From Burkholderia anthina (lineage in GTDB: Bacteria > Pseudomonadota > Gammaproteobacteria > Burkholderiales > Burkholderiaceae), in assembly GCF_001547525.1 (NCBI RefSeq), contig NZ_CM003769.1, positions 620,001 through 684,000 on the forward strand: a stretch of 64,000 bases of DNA, given 5' to 3'. Each line of letters begins with the position of its first letter. Position 1 is the stretch's first letter. A program made the position numbers and the translations under genes. This document shows, piece by piece, positions 33,121 through 43,687 of this stretch. The notes beneath the pieces are model-generated. The model was not told where the DNA came from, searched no databases, and was given only the letters and a program-made list of their open reading frames with translations.

Positions 33121-33180
33121 TGTCGACCGGAACCGCGTTCGGGCGCCGCCATGCTACCCGTCTGCCATCCGGGCACCGCA

Positions 33181-33459
33181 TCATCCGGCCTCGTCCGATA
33201 GTGCGACAGGCGTTTCGCCTTGACCGCCGCGCTGCGCGGCGGGCTCGTGGCCCCGGCGCGAATGGACGTCGGCCCCGAGCGCGTGGAGAATCGATCGGCC
33301 TTTCTTCGTCAGATACGCGCGTCGGCGGCCGGGGGCGCCGTGCTCGAGCATGACGAGTTGCCGTTCGAGCAACGCATCGAGTTCGGCGCGATTCATGTCG
33401 AGCTGATCCGGCGCCTGGCACACCAGCATCAGCGTCGCGAATTCGTGCGGGCTCAGCAT
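33181..33459 (-). CDS. small winged-helix-like protein of unknown function
   Basis: A 92-residue protein. LSPHEFATLMLVCQAPDQLDMNRAELDALLERQLV followed by RRRAYLTKKGRSILHAL reads like a minimal winged helix-turn-helix of the MarR type, with a basic wing. The C-terminal 25 residues are low complexity. Its ATG (33459) overlaps the stop codon of the gene upstream (ATGCTGA), so translation is coupled. Function unknown; the pair lies divergent from groES. Confidence 0.6.
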   Translation of the reverse strand: MLSPHEFATLMLVCQAPDQLDMNRAELDALLERQLVMLEHGAPGRRRAYLTKKGRSILHALGADVHSRRGHEPAAQRGGQGETPVALSDEAG

Positions 33460-33776
33460 GGCCGCCCCCCGTCGCGCGCGGAGCCGCCCCCGGCGAGCGT
33501 GACGCGGAAAAACGAAACAGGGTGCAGCAGGCGTCCGGGCGCGGCGACCCGACGGCGCGGCGGCTTCGGCCGGCCGATCGCGGCGGGTCGGCCCGCGCCG
33601 CGCAACACGAATGGCTTGCGTGTCAAACGTATCCGGGCGCCGGTCGGCGCGAAGCGACCGGTGCCGTTGCGCGCTATCCGCAGGCCGGCCGGCAGACCGG
33701 TGACGATGCGGGCGGCGCGTCGTGGTCGGCGGCCGACCCCCGGCAGCCGATCGAAGATGAAGAAAGGATCGTTCAT
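33453..33776 (-). CDS. small arginine-rich protein of unknown function
   Basis: A 107-residue, strongly basic protein (starts NDPFFIFDRLPGVGRRPRRAARI; many Arg-Gly-Pro stretches) with no recognised domain. Support comes from a well-placed ribosome site (GGGAG, seven bases before the ATG at 33776) and from the overlap with the next gene. The high arginine content could also reflect a non-coding frame in GC-rich DNA, so I hold this with reserve. Confidence 0.45.
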   Translation of the reverse strand: MNDPFFIFDRLPGVGRRPRRAARIVTGLPAGLRIARNGTGRFAPTGARIRLTRKPFVLRGAGRPAAIGRPKPPRRRVAAPGRLLHPVSFFRVTLAGGGSARDGGRPC

Positions 33777-34088
33777 GATTCGCTCCCGGTTGGACCCCGC
33801 ACGGAGGACGAACCGGACCACGCGCTCCAGTTCGTCGATCCGCGAGCGGTCTCGCTGACAAACAAATCGAAACACGCAGCGCGTAAGCCGCGGCTGCTTG
33901 AGCGATACCAAAATAGGACGGGACGCGCGGATTTCAAGCGTCGTCGCGCGACGATTCGCGTGGCCCGGAGCGCCGACCGTCGACGCCGTGTCGACGCTCG
34001 TGACGGGGGCGTCGCGGGAACCCCGACCGTTGCGCGAACGTCGCTTTCGCCATGAAACATTTTGTTACATATGCGCGTTCATCGCCCT

Positions 34089-34117
34089 CTTGAAGCGCGC
34101 TTCCCACGCCACTATTT
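34089..34117 (+). promoter_or_regulatory. candidate heat-shock (sigma-32-like) promoter of groESL
   Basis: CTTGAA at 34089 and CCACTATTT at 34109 are separated by 14 bases, close to the sigma-32 pattern CTTGAA-N13-15-CCCCATNT, about 104 bases before groES. No CIRCE element (TTAGCACTC inverted repeat) is present. The rest of the 444-base gap (33777-34220) holds AT-richer DNA around 34040-34075 but no gene. Confidence 0.45.
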
Positions 34118-34220
34118 CGCTTTTCGCCAATCGACGGCACGCCGGCGCAGCGCAGCCTTTGCGCGTGCGGGCGCCGGCGGATTCCCTTTTTCAGGTGATC
34201 TCATCGCTCAGGAGATGAAA

Positions 34221-36241
<2,021 letters not shown>

Positions 36242-36275
36242 CCTGCGTCGCAGGCCCGCCTGCGATGGTCGAACA

Positions 36276-36298
36276 GCCGCTGGCCGGAGCGGCTTTTG
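36276..36298 (+). terminator. probable terminator after groEL
   Basis: Hairpin GCCGCT-GGCCGG-AGCGGC followed by TTTTG, 35 bases after the groEL stop and before the next small gene on the same strand. Confidence 0.6.
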
Positions 36299-36357
36299 CC
36301 GGCGCGCGCGACAGCGGGGGCGCGTCGCGCCGTTTTTTCATGTTTGCGAGACCGACG

Positions 36358-36645
36358 ATGAAGCTCGAACTTTCGATCGATTCCAGGCCGCTGAACGTCG
36401 AGATCGACGACGTCATCGCGGGCCTGCTCGCCGCGCGGCTCGGCCTGCCTCCGGACGGCGATCATCGCGGCGCGATCGGCCGCTACCTCGGCGACGCGGC
36501 GGGGCCGTGGACGCTCGACGACGACCATATGCGCAAGCGTGTGATGCGCCGCCTGATTCTCGACATCGCCGATCCGACGCTGGTCATCCAGTATCTGATG
36601 GCGGACCAGGGCGACCAGAGCCGGTCGGGCGAAACGGGCGCGTGA
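36358..36645 (+). CDS. conserved small protein of unknown function
   Basis: A 95-residue protein with amphipathic helices (KLELSIDSRPLNVEIDDVIAGLLAARLGL..., HMRKRVMRRLILDIADPTLVIQYLMADQGDQ) and no cysteine or signal. Codon use matches its neighbours. The start at 36358 is tentative; an in-frame ATG at 36340 would add six residues. Located between groEL and the opposing Mn-catalase gene. Confidence 0.55.
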   Translation: MKLELSIDSRPLNVEIDDVIAGLLAARLGLPPDGDHRGAIGRYLGDAAGPWTLDDDHMRKRVMRRLILDIADPTLVIQYLMADQGDQSRSGETGA

Positions 36646-36750
36646 TGCGCGCCGAACGCGCCGCCCGTTCGGCGAGGCGTCGGGCGCGCCGTTGTTCCTG
36701 CCGCTTCGCCGGCGCGTCGGCGTCCTCGTCGTACGGCCGGACACATCCGT

Positions 36751-37656
36751 TCAGGCACTGTCCGGCTTGCCCGGCTTGCGGCCCTGAGGGGCCGGCTGCC
36801 CCGCGCCGAGCTCGGCGCCCGTCACCGGGTCGCTGTCCGGATCGGACGCGAGTCGCTGCGCCATCGCCTCGATGGCCTCCGCTTGCTGCGCGTCGAGCAT
36901 GCCCTCGGCAATTCCGCTGCCGCCGTCGACCGCCGGTTCCGCGGGACGGATTTCCAGTTCGCCGCCGTGGTTCCACGGGCCGACCAGCGGCGCGGCATCC
37001 GGCTGCATCCGGAAGTACACGTGATCGTACGGCGCCTTCGGCGGCAGCTTGCCCGGCGGGAAATTCGCGGTGATCGCATACAGCGCCTTCTCGAACGACA
37101 TCTGGTGCGACACCTCGCGTGTCATCAGGAAGCCCAGCGCGTCGCGAATGTCCGGATCGTCGGTCACGTTGATCAACCGCTCGTAGATGATCTTCGCGCG
37201 TGCTTCGGCCGCGATGTTCGAGCGCAGGTCGGCCGTCGGCTCGCCGATCGTGTCGATGTACGCGGCCGACCATGGCACGCCGCCCGAATTGGTCAGCGGC
37301 GCGCCCGCGCCGTACAGCACCTGCGTCACGTGGCTGTCGTTGCCCGCGCCGTGCAGCTTGCGGTACAGCTCGGCCTGTTCGTCGACCGCTTCGGCGAGTT
37401 CGCCCTTGGCGCCGCGGTTCAGCATCGCGGCCATCGAGCCGATCACTTCGAGGTGGCTCAGCTCCTCGGTGGCGATGTCGAGCAACATGTCCTTGCGGCC
37501 CGGGTCTTCCTCGGTGATCGCCTGCGTGAAATAACGCATCGCGGCGGCGAGTTCGCCCTGCGGGCCGCCGAACTGCTCGAGCAGCAGATTGGCGAGGCCG
37601 GGATTCGGCGCGCCGACGCGCACCGTGTACTGAAGCCGTGTGTTGTGGATGAACAT
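36751..37656 (-). CDS. manganese catalase
   Basis: A 301-residue non-haem catalase with the ferritin-like four-helix core. The first 230 residues carry the dimanganese ligands (E/H pairs in QGELAAAMRYFTQ, ATEELSHLEVIG, IAAEARAKIIYERL and TREVSHQMSFEKAL). The tail (from about residue 240) is proline- and glycine-rich, as in the family. It dismutates hydrogen peroxide. The ATG at 37656 has GGAG upstream; the longer ORF to 38013 is arginine-rich shadow. Divergent from a manganese transporter gene, which suits its metal need. Confidence 0.93.
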   Translation of the reverse strand: MFIHNTRLQYTVRVGAPNPGLANLLLEQFGGPQGELAAAMRYFTQAITEEDPGRKDMLLDIATEELSHLEVIGSMAAMLNRGAKGELAEAVDEQAELYRKLHGAGNDSHVTQVLYGAGAPLTNSGGVPWSAAYIDTIGEPTADLRSNIAAEARAKIIYERLINVTDDPDIRDALGFLMTREVSHQMSFEKALYAITANFPPGKLPPKAPYDHVYFRMQPDAAPLVGPWNHGGELEIRPAEPAVDGGSGIAEGMLDAQQAEAIEAMAQRLASDPDSDPVTGAELGAGQPAPQGRKPGKPDSA

Positions 37657-38135
37657 GGCATCTCCGTGGAAAGGATTGCGCGGGATTCGCGGTGTCGAAA
37701 CAGCACGAACCGATCCCGCGGGCTGGCCGACGATCCCGGGCATGCGCGATGCTGGCCGCTGCCGGCTACGGTCGACGTGGTGTTGTCGCGGATGCCGAGG
37801 CGTGGGTTGTACAACGCGAATGCATCGAGCCAACCGGCAATGGCGGCGCGGCGCGGGTGGCGTCGGGCGCCGACGGCGAACGGTTCGGGAGGGCCGACTT
37901 CTCGCGGCGAAGTGGCCGGTTGCCGCCGCAAGCGTGCGGCATGCGCAAGAGCGGAAGCGGTGGTGACGCGAGCACATCGTTGTGACCTGCAATCGTCGTT
38001 GCGGGATTTTCAAACGGTTGTCATTTCGGCCGCATGGGCCATGCCATGCCGGCGCGGATGCGGCGCGGCGTGTCGGCGACGGGCGGGGCGAACCGCGTCG
38101 GCGGCGCGCGATGCCGGTTTCGTAAAGGAGTGCAG
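37657..38135. other. divergent intergenic region between Mn catalase and mntH
   Basis: A 479-base region that must hold both promoters. I see no clear MntR, Fur or OxyR box and no gene. The ORFs drawn here on either strand are arginine-rich and lack ribosome sites. Confidence 0.5.
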
Positions 38136-39443
38136 ATGGCCACGCTCGACAGGAACGCGGCGACGGAGCGCACCGCGGCGGACATGCGCGCGGTTTTTGC
38201 CGGCCGGCGACGCGGGCCGCTGGCGGCGCTGCCGTTCGCTGGACCGGCGATCGTCGCGTCGGTCGCCTATATGGATCCTGGCAATTTCGCGACGAACATC
38301 CGGGCCGGCGCGCAATTCGGTTACGCGCTGCTCTGGGTCGTGCTGATGGCGAACGGCATCGCGATGTTGTTCCAGTCGTTGTCGGCGAAGCTCGGCATCG
38401 TCACCGGCAGCAATCTCGCCGAACTGTGCCGCGTGCATTTCCCGCGGCCGGTGGTCTTCGGCATGTGGGTCGCGAGCGAGCTGGCCGCGATGGCCACCGA
38501 GCTGGCCGAATTCCTCGGCGGCGCGATCGCGCTGTCGTTGCTGTTCGGCCTGCCGACCTTCGCCGGGATGTTCGTGATGGCGCTCGCGACCTACGGCATC
38601 CTGCTGGCCGACCGGAACGGGTTCCGGCCGATGGAAATCGCGGTGGGCGCATTCGTCGGCGTGACCGGTCTTTGCTATCTCGCGGAACTGTTCATCGCGC
38701 CGGTCGACTGGGCCGAAGTCGGGCGCCATATCGTCGTGCCGGAATGGCCGCGCGGCGAGGCGTTGACGGTATCGGTCGGCATCGTCGGCGCGACGATCAT
38801 GCCGCATGCGCTGTATCTGCACTCCGGGCTCACGCAGCGACGCGCGTCGGGGCTCGACCACGCGCAGCGCCGGATGATGGTGCGTTTCTCGAACCGGGAA
38901 GTGCTCGTCGCGCTGTCCGCCGCCGGCGCGATCAACATGGCCATGATCGTGATGGCGAGCGCGGCGTTTCACGCCGGCCATCGCGATGTCGCGCAGATCG
39001 AATCGGCGTACCGGATGCTCACGCCGTTGCTCGGCCAGGCGGCGGCGGCCTGCTTCCTCGTGTCGCTGATGAGCGCCGGCATCTCGAGTTCCGTCGTCGG
39101 CACGATGGCCGGGCAGATGATCATGCAGGGCTTCGTGGGGTTTCGGATTCCGGTCTGGCTGCGCAGGCTGGTCACGATGGCGCCCGCGTTCGTCGTCGTC
39201 GGGATGGGCGTCGATTCGATGCAGGCGCTCGTGATCAGCCAGGTCGTGCTGTCCGTCGTATTGCCGGTGCCGATGCTCGCGCTGGTTTACTTCTGCGGCC
39301 GCCGTGACGTCATGGGCGCCTTTGCGAGCGGACCCATCGCGCGCCGCGCGGCGCTCGGCGCGACTGCCGTCGTCGTCGGGCTGAACGCCGTTTTGCTGGC
39401 GCAGCCGATCGGCGCAACGGTTTCGCGATTGGGCGGCAACTGA
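38136..39443 (+). CDS. mntH: Nramp-family divalent metal (Mn) transporter
   Basis: A 435-residue inner-membrane proton-coupled transporter with about 11 spans. The metal-site motif of the first span is DPGN (SVAYMDPGNFATN) and that of the sixth span is MPH (GATIMPHALYLHSGL), whose methionine selects soft transition metals such as manganese. AAGGAG lies five bases before the ATG at 38136, which decides the start. It pairs divergently with Mn catalase. Confidence 0.93.
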   Translation: MATLDRNAATERTAADMRAVFAGRRRGPLAALPFAGPAIVASVAYMDPGNFATNIRAGAQFGYALLWVVLMANGIAMLFQSLSAKLGIVTGSNLAELCRVHFPRPVVFGMWVASELAAMATELAEFLGGAIALSLLFGLPTFAGMFVMALATYGILLADRNGFRPMEIAVGAFVGVTGLCYLAELFIAPVDWAEVGRHIVVPEWPRGEALTVSVGIVGATIMPHALYLHSGLTQRRASGLDHAQRRMMVRFSNREVLVALSAAGAINMAMIVMASAAFHAGHRDVAQIESAYRMLTPLLGQAAAACFLVSLMSAGISSSVVGTMAGQMIMQGFVGFRIPVWLRRLVTMAPAFVVVGMGVDSMQALVISQVVLSVVLPVPMLALVYFCGRRDVMGAFASGPIARRAALGATAVVVGLNAVLLAQPIGATVSRLGGN

Positions 39444-39557
39444 ATGGCCGGGCGCGTCAGCGTCCGGACGGACATGGCGGCCCGTGTTTCGCGCGATGCC
39501 GCGCGTGCCGAAGGACGACAGGCGCGCGGGCTGGCTGGCGCTGGCCGGCGTGCGGGG

Positions 39558-39839
39558 TCATCGCGCTTTCAGCATTTCGTCGGCGAGCCGATAGGCGCTC
39601 ACCGCGCGCTTCGATTCGTAGTCGGCGATCGTCGACACGTTGCGCCCGGCGTCGCGCGACAGCAATCCTTGCAGTGCGGCGGCCGCGAAGAAATCGCGCA
39701 GTTCCGGCATCGCGGATTTCGGCTCGGGCGGCGGGGCTTCGACGAGCGGCCCCGCTTTCCAGAACACAGGCGACGGGGCGGCTGCCTTGGAGACGGCGGC
39801 GGTTTGCTTGATGCTCACATCCTGGGAAAACGGCGTCAT
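39558..39839 (-). CDS. small protein of unknown function
   Basis: A 93-residue soluble protein: a proline/alanine-rich middle (APSPVFWKAGPLVEAPPPEPKS) and a helical C-terminus ending AVSAYRLADEMLKAR, a pattern common in short Burkholderia hypothetical proteins. AAGGGG lies upstream of the ATG at 39839; a longer form would start at 39896. The 328-base gap beyond it (39840-40167) is AT-richer and contains the 12-base palindrome GCGAATATTCGC at 39949, but no gene. Confidence 0.55.
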   Translation of the reverse strand: MTPFSQDVSIKQTAAVSKAAAPSPVFWKAGPLVEAPPPEPKSAMPELRDFFAAAALQGLLSRDAGRNVSTIADYESKRAVSAYRLADEMLKAR

Positions 39840-40167
39840 TTCTTCCCCTTCGATCACGTATCCGTTGGCGAAACAGCGTAACGTCCCCGACTGCATGAGC
39901 GAGCATCGTCTCGTGTTGTTTTTGAGCGGTACTAACTGCTTGATCGACGCGAATATTCGCTGGTAATACGGTATTCGTCAAAGAAAATAAATTGGATCCG
40001 GGTGGCCGGCGTGCGAGCACGATTCGTTCCCGCTCGCCGCGGAAGGGGGCAGCGCGTTTCGCGAACCACGGTGGAGGGTATGTCGGCGGGAATGACGTTC
40101 CGGCGAAACGAAAAGCGGGCGACGGCTCGATGCGGGGCCGGAGCGCGAACGCGCAGCCGCTTGGCCG

Positions 40168-40803
40168 TTATTGTTCGGGCCGCCCGCCGCTCGTGAGGCC
40201 GTTCGGATCCCGCTGCCGGACTTCGGCGGGCGAGCCGGCCGTGTGCATCGCCTGTTCGAGAAGGGCGTGCGCGGCCTGCCACGCGCGGCCGGCCGCCGCG
40301 GAATCGTTGAACGCCCGGGCTTCGACCGTGGCGCCGTCCAGCAGCATCATGAAGACGGTCGCGAGCCGGTTGGCCGTTTCGAGCGGCACGAGCGCGGCGA
40401 TCAGTTCTCCGATCCATTCGACCATCTTGCGGCGATAACGAATCGCGACGTCGGAGATCGGCGCGTAAGCGGTGCCGAATTCGGCCAGCGCCCGCTCGAA
40501 CAGGCAGCCGGCGAATTCGGGCGTCCTGAACCACGCCGCGTACCAGTCGAAGATGGTCTTGACGCGTTCGACCGGATCGACGACGTGCTGCAACTGCGCG
40601 TCGATGCTGCCGACGATCAGGTCGTAGCGCTGGACCAGCACTTCGCGGATCAGCTCGTCCTTGCTCGCGAAATGCCGGTACAGCGTCATGCGGGCGACAC
40701 CGGAATCGTCGATGATCCAGTCGACGCCCACCGGGTGGAATCCGTGCCTCGAGAACAGTTCGGTCGCTTTGTCTACCACCAGCTGGCGTTTGTTGGCTCG
40801 CAC
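40168..40803 (-). CDS. TetR-family transcriptional regulator
   Basis: A 211-residue repressor. The N-terminal DNA-binding domain is VVDKATELFSRHGFHPVGVDWIIDDSGVARMTLYRHFASKDELI when read through. The C-terminal ligand domain contains WFRTPEFAGCLFERALAEFG, whose cysteine (C100) could be a redox or electrophile sensor, as in NemR-like members. Translation starts at GTG 40803, with GAGGAGG upstream. A TAGACC-containing inverted repeat lies 32 bases before the start, suggesting self-repression. No classical target gene (flavin reductase) adjoins. Confidence 0.88.
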   Translation of the reverse strand: MRANKRQLVVDKATELFSRHGFHPVGVDWIIDDSGVARMTLYRHFASKDELIREVLVQRYDLIVGSIDAQLQHVVDPVERVKTIFDWYAAWFRTPEFAGCLFERALAEFGTAYAPISDVAIRYRRKMVEWIGELIAALVPLETANRLATVFMMLLDGATVEARAFNDSAAAGRAWQAAHALLEQAMHTAGSPAEVRQRDPNGLTSGGRPEQ

Positions 40804-40834
40804 GAACGGCTTCCTCCTCGATGTTTCAGCAGCA

Positions 40835-40850
40835 TAGACCGATTATTCTA
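40835..40850. promoter_or_regulatory. NemR-like box TAGACCGATTATTCTA before the tetR gene
   Basis: The left half TAGACC matches the half-site of NemR-type boxes (TAGACC-N4-GGTCTA); the right half matches at 4 of 6 positions. It is nested within wider arms AGCAGCAT (40828) and ATGCTGCT (40856). A position 32 bases from the GTG suits autorepression. Confidence 0.45.
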
Positions 40851-40944
40851 GCATCATGCTGCTCGATGAAATCGCCTCCCGCTCCTGTCCGACGGTACTT
40901 CCGGCTCGGCATGCTTCACGCGGCAAACCGGTTATCGAGTCGTC

Positions 40945-40974
40945 TTGACTATTGGATAGACCGATATGTATCAT
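40945..40974 (+). promoter_or_regulatory. rightward promoter with embedded TAGACCGAT half-site
   Basis: TTGACT (40945) and TATCAT (40969) are separated by 18 bases. The spacer contains TAGACCGAT, the same nine bases as in the box before the tetR gene, 122 bases away. Thus the regulator may also control transcription to the right, toward the Sel1 lipoprotein 245 bases on. No gene lies between. Confidence 0.45.
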
Positions 40975-41218
40975 TTGAACCGAGTGAGCCGTGGTCGATA
41001 TTGCGTGGATCGAAGAGACGGAACCGGGGTGGATTTCCGTTTGCGCTTTCCGCCCGATCCCACGCTGCAACGATGCGTCAAGCCGAAAAGAGAACCTGAG
41101 AGAGCCTTGGCACGGGGCCCGCGGACGATCTTCACCGCGCCCCGCACCGGCCGGGGGCATGCTCGCGGGGCGAGCGCGCAAAGCAATACGGCGCCAATAA
41201 AACTTGAGGATGGTACCC

Positions 41219-41806
41219 ATGTATCGCCGTTTACTCGCACCGGGGCTGCTGTTGCTGTTGGCCGCCTGCGCGCAGGATCCGTCCATCACCAGCAGCACGG
41301 TACGGATCTGCGACGACACGGGGTGTTCCGATCGCCCTAAAGATCAGGTCTCCTATCAAAAAAGGGACGATGCGGACGACCGGGAAGATCCGCGCATCGC
41401 CGCGCTCAAGCAAACCGCGAAGACCCAGCCGAAGGCCGCCTACGACCTCGGCCTGCGCTATTTCCGCGGCGACGGCGTGCGCCAGGACAGCTACCAGGCC
41501 CTCAAGTGGATGCGCGAGGCCGCCGAACGCGGCGACCTGAACGCGCAGAAGGCGCTCGGCAGTTTCTACCTGTTCGGCCTCGAGGAAATGGGCTCGGATG
41601 CGCGCGAAGCGGAGAAGTGGCTGTCGATCGCGGCCGGCCGCGGCGACAAGGAATCGAAAAAGCTGCTCGATCTCGCGCGCAAGGCGAAGAAGGAAGACGA
41701 AGAAGACTGGAAATGGCGCACGCAGTGGCGTGACGTCTATTACGGCTACTGGTACTCGGGCTATCCGTACTACGGCGTCTGGCAGCAGACGTACTGGTAC
41801 TACTGA
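41219..41806 (+). CDS. Sel1-repeat lipoprotein
   Basis: A 195-residue lipoprotein. The signal peptide ends in the lipobox LLAAC (YRRLLAPGLLLLLAACAQ). Two Sel1-like repeats follow: AAYDLGLRYFRGDGVRQDSYQALKWMREAAERG when read through, then AQKALGSFYLFGLEEMGSDAREAEKWLSIAAGRG. A charged helix leads to an unusual aromatic tail, rich in Tyr and Trp (about residues 170-195, ending QQTYWYY). It is likely an outer-membrane-attached periplasmic scaffold protein. GAGGA lies eight bases before the ATG at 41219; TTG 41204 and ATG 41210 are alternatives. Confidence 0.83.
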   Translation: MYRRLLAPGLLLLLAACAQDPSITSSTVRICDDTGCSDRPKDQVSYQKRDDADDREDPRIAALKQTAKTQPKAAYDLGLRYFRGDGVRQDSYQALKWMREAAERGDLNAQKALGSFYLFGLEEMGSDAREAEKWLSIAAGRGDKESKKLLDLARKAKKEDEEDWKWRTQWRDVYYGYWYSGYPYYGVWQQTYWYY

Positions 41807-41935
41807 CCGGGCATCGGGCCTGAAGCAACGGGGGCAGCCGCGGGGAGACCACCATCGCGCGCCACGCCGGGGGGGCTTATCGAAGTTCGCACGGACCCAT
41901 AAGCCGAACAACGACTCTAATCGATCGACAACGAC

Positions 41936-42763
41936 ATGAAGACCAACCTTTCCCAACGTCTGATTCAAGGTGCGCTGGTTGCAGCGCTTGGCGCGTCCGT
42001 CGCGGGGTGCGGCGGCATGGTGACGCCCGGCGGGCAGAACGCCGGGGTGACGGGCGCGGCGGCCGGCGGCGCGAGCGCCGGCGCCGATTCGCAGTTGCAG
42101 CGCTGCGCGTCGCCGCTGGGCACGATCGCGGTCGACGACGGCCGCAACGCCGACTGGTGGGGCCCGTTCGGCAGCGCGACGAAGGTGACGAGCATCGACC
42201 CGCTGCTGCGGCTGGCCGTGCAGCAGTCGAACTGCTTCGTGATCACGTCGATCGGCAACCAGAAGAGCGACGCGCGCCTGTCGCGCATCACGCAGCTGCA
42301 ACGCAACTCGGGCGAGTATCGTGCCGGCTCGAAGCAGCAGAAGGGCCAGCGTGTGGCGGCCGACTACTACATGGAGCCGCAGATCGTGATCAACGATTCG
42401 CCGATCGGCGGGATCGGCAGCATGATCGGCGGGCTGATCGGCAACAGCGCGGTGGCGGCGGTGGCGGGGCACCTGCAGACGAAGGCGTCGGTGGTCACGC
42501 TGACGCTGTTCGACGTGCGCTCGGCGGTGCAGATCGCGGCGTCGGAAGGCAGCTCGACGGCGACGAACTACGGCGCGGCGCTGGGCGGCCTCGGCGGCGG
42601 GGTGGGCGGCGGGCTGGCCGGTTTCTCGACGACGCCGGAAGGCAAGGCGACGGTCGTCGCGTTCATCGACGCGTGGAACAAGATGGTCGTCGCGCTGCGC
42701 AGCTACAAGGCGCAGGACGTGAAGGGCGGGCTGGGCCGCGGTGGCCAGCTTCAGGTCAACTGA
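41936..42763 (+). CDS. CsgG-like lipoprotein
   Basis: A 275-residue lipoprotein with lipobox SVAGC (ALGASVAGCGG). The mature part resembles the CsgG/LpoB-type fold: GTIAVDDGRNADWWG, LLRLAVQQSNCFVITSIG, RVAADYYMEPQIVI, then a glycine-rich hydrophobic segment (IGGIGSMIGGLIGNSAVAAVAG) and strands SVVTLTLFDVRSAVQIAAS. CsgG forms an outer-membrane secretion pore, but this one has no curli genes beside it. It is placed between two other lipoprotein genes on the same strand. Confidence 0.75.
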   Translation: MKTNLSQRLIQGALVAALGASVAGCGGMVTPGGQNAGVTGAAAGGASAGADSQLQRCASPLGTIAVDDGRNADWWGPFGSATKVTSIDPLLRLAVQQSNCFVITSIGNQKSDARLSRITQLQRNSGEYRAGSKQQKGQRVAADYYMEPQIVINDSPIGGIGSMIGGLIGNSAVAAVAGHLQTKASVVTLTLFDVRSAVQIAASEGSSTATNYGAALGGLGGGVGGGLAGFSTTPEGKATVVAFIDAWNKMVVALRSYKAQDVKGGLGRGGQLQVN

Positions 42764-42886
42764 CGCCGACGGGCCGGCGGGATGCCGCCGGCCGATTCTG
42801 CTTCCTGATTGGTGTGGGGCCGTGCGCGCGGGGCGATCCGTGCGTACCGGTTTCGTTCGTCTTTTTTCGTTTGAAAGGTGATCCCG

Positions 42887-43687
42887 ATGAAAGCCGCTGC
42901 ACTGATCGCATTGACCTGCCTCGCGCTGACCGCTTGCGGCGGCGACGACCATTCCTCGCCCGCTTCGTCAGGCGGATCGGGTACGAGCAACAACGGTGGC
43001 AGCGGCCCGAGCGGCGGGACGCCGACCACGGGCACGCCCGGCGGTGATTCCGGATCGACGGCCGCATCGAATGTCGAATGCGATCCGGTTTACCAGCAAG
43101 GCGACACCGTGCAGCTGCACATGTATACGCAAGCGACCGCGCAGAGCCCCGCTGTCGACAACGGCGTGTACACGCGGACCTATGGGCCTGCGACGTTCCA
43201 GGGCGTGGCGCTCACGCAGCAGGCCGAAACCACGCCCGGCTCGCCGATTCAGACCAATCATTACTATCTGGTCGGCAACGGCGTGCGCACGAACTATGGC
43301 GGCGAGGTCTACAGCGGCAGCACGCTCGTGCTGCGAGACGTGAACTCGCCGCCTTACGTCGAGACGATCGGACTCGCCGGAAGCGAGACAGCGAATTACG
43401 TTGATACGCCCGTCTTTCCGTCCGGCGGTGCGCAGACGTCCGTCTCGATCGAGCGGACTTACGTCGCGCGCGAAACGGTCAACCTCAGGAACGGCAAGGC
43501 GTTTGCGAACGCATGCCACTATCGCACCACCGAGACCTTCACCAACCCGGCATTGACGAGCAAGACGATCGCGGACGACTGGCTCGCGCCGGGCGTCGGT
43601 CTCGTCAAGTCGGTCGCCGACGTCGGCGGCAGCCAGATCATCACGCGCGAACTGGAAGCGGCGACGGTGGGCGGCAAGTCGTATTGA
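42887..43687 (+). CDS. lipoprotein of unknown function
   Basis: A 266-residue lipoprotein: KAAALIALTCLALTAC carries a lipobox (LTAC). A Gly/Ser-rich linker (about residues 20-55) follows, then a beta-rich domain with repeated tyrosine/threonine strands (HMYTQATAQSP, NHYYLVGNGVRTNYGGEVY, ARETVNLRNGKAFANACHYRTTETF). No named family recognised. AAAGG lies eight bases upstream of the ATG at 42887. Confidence 0.72.
   Translation: MKAAALIALTCLALTACGGDDHSSPASSGGSGTSNNGGSGPSGGTPTTGTPGGDSGSTAASNVECDPVYQQGDTVQLHMYTQATAQSPAVDNGVYTRTYGPATFQGVALTQQAETTPGSPIQTNHYYLVGNGVRTNYGGEVYSGSTLVLRDVNSPPYVETIGLAGSETANYVDTPVFPSGGAQTSVSIERTYVARETVNLRNGKAFANACHYRTTETFTNPALTSKTIADDWLAPGVGLVKSVADVGGSQIITRELEAATVGGKSY

Noticed and set aside
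33220-34055. Plus-strand frames between lrp and groES
   Set aside because: No ribosome sites; composition is typical of shadows of the two minus-strand small genes.
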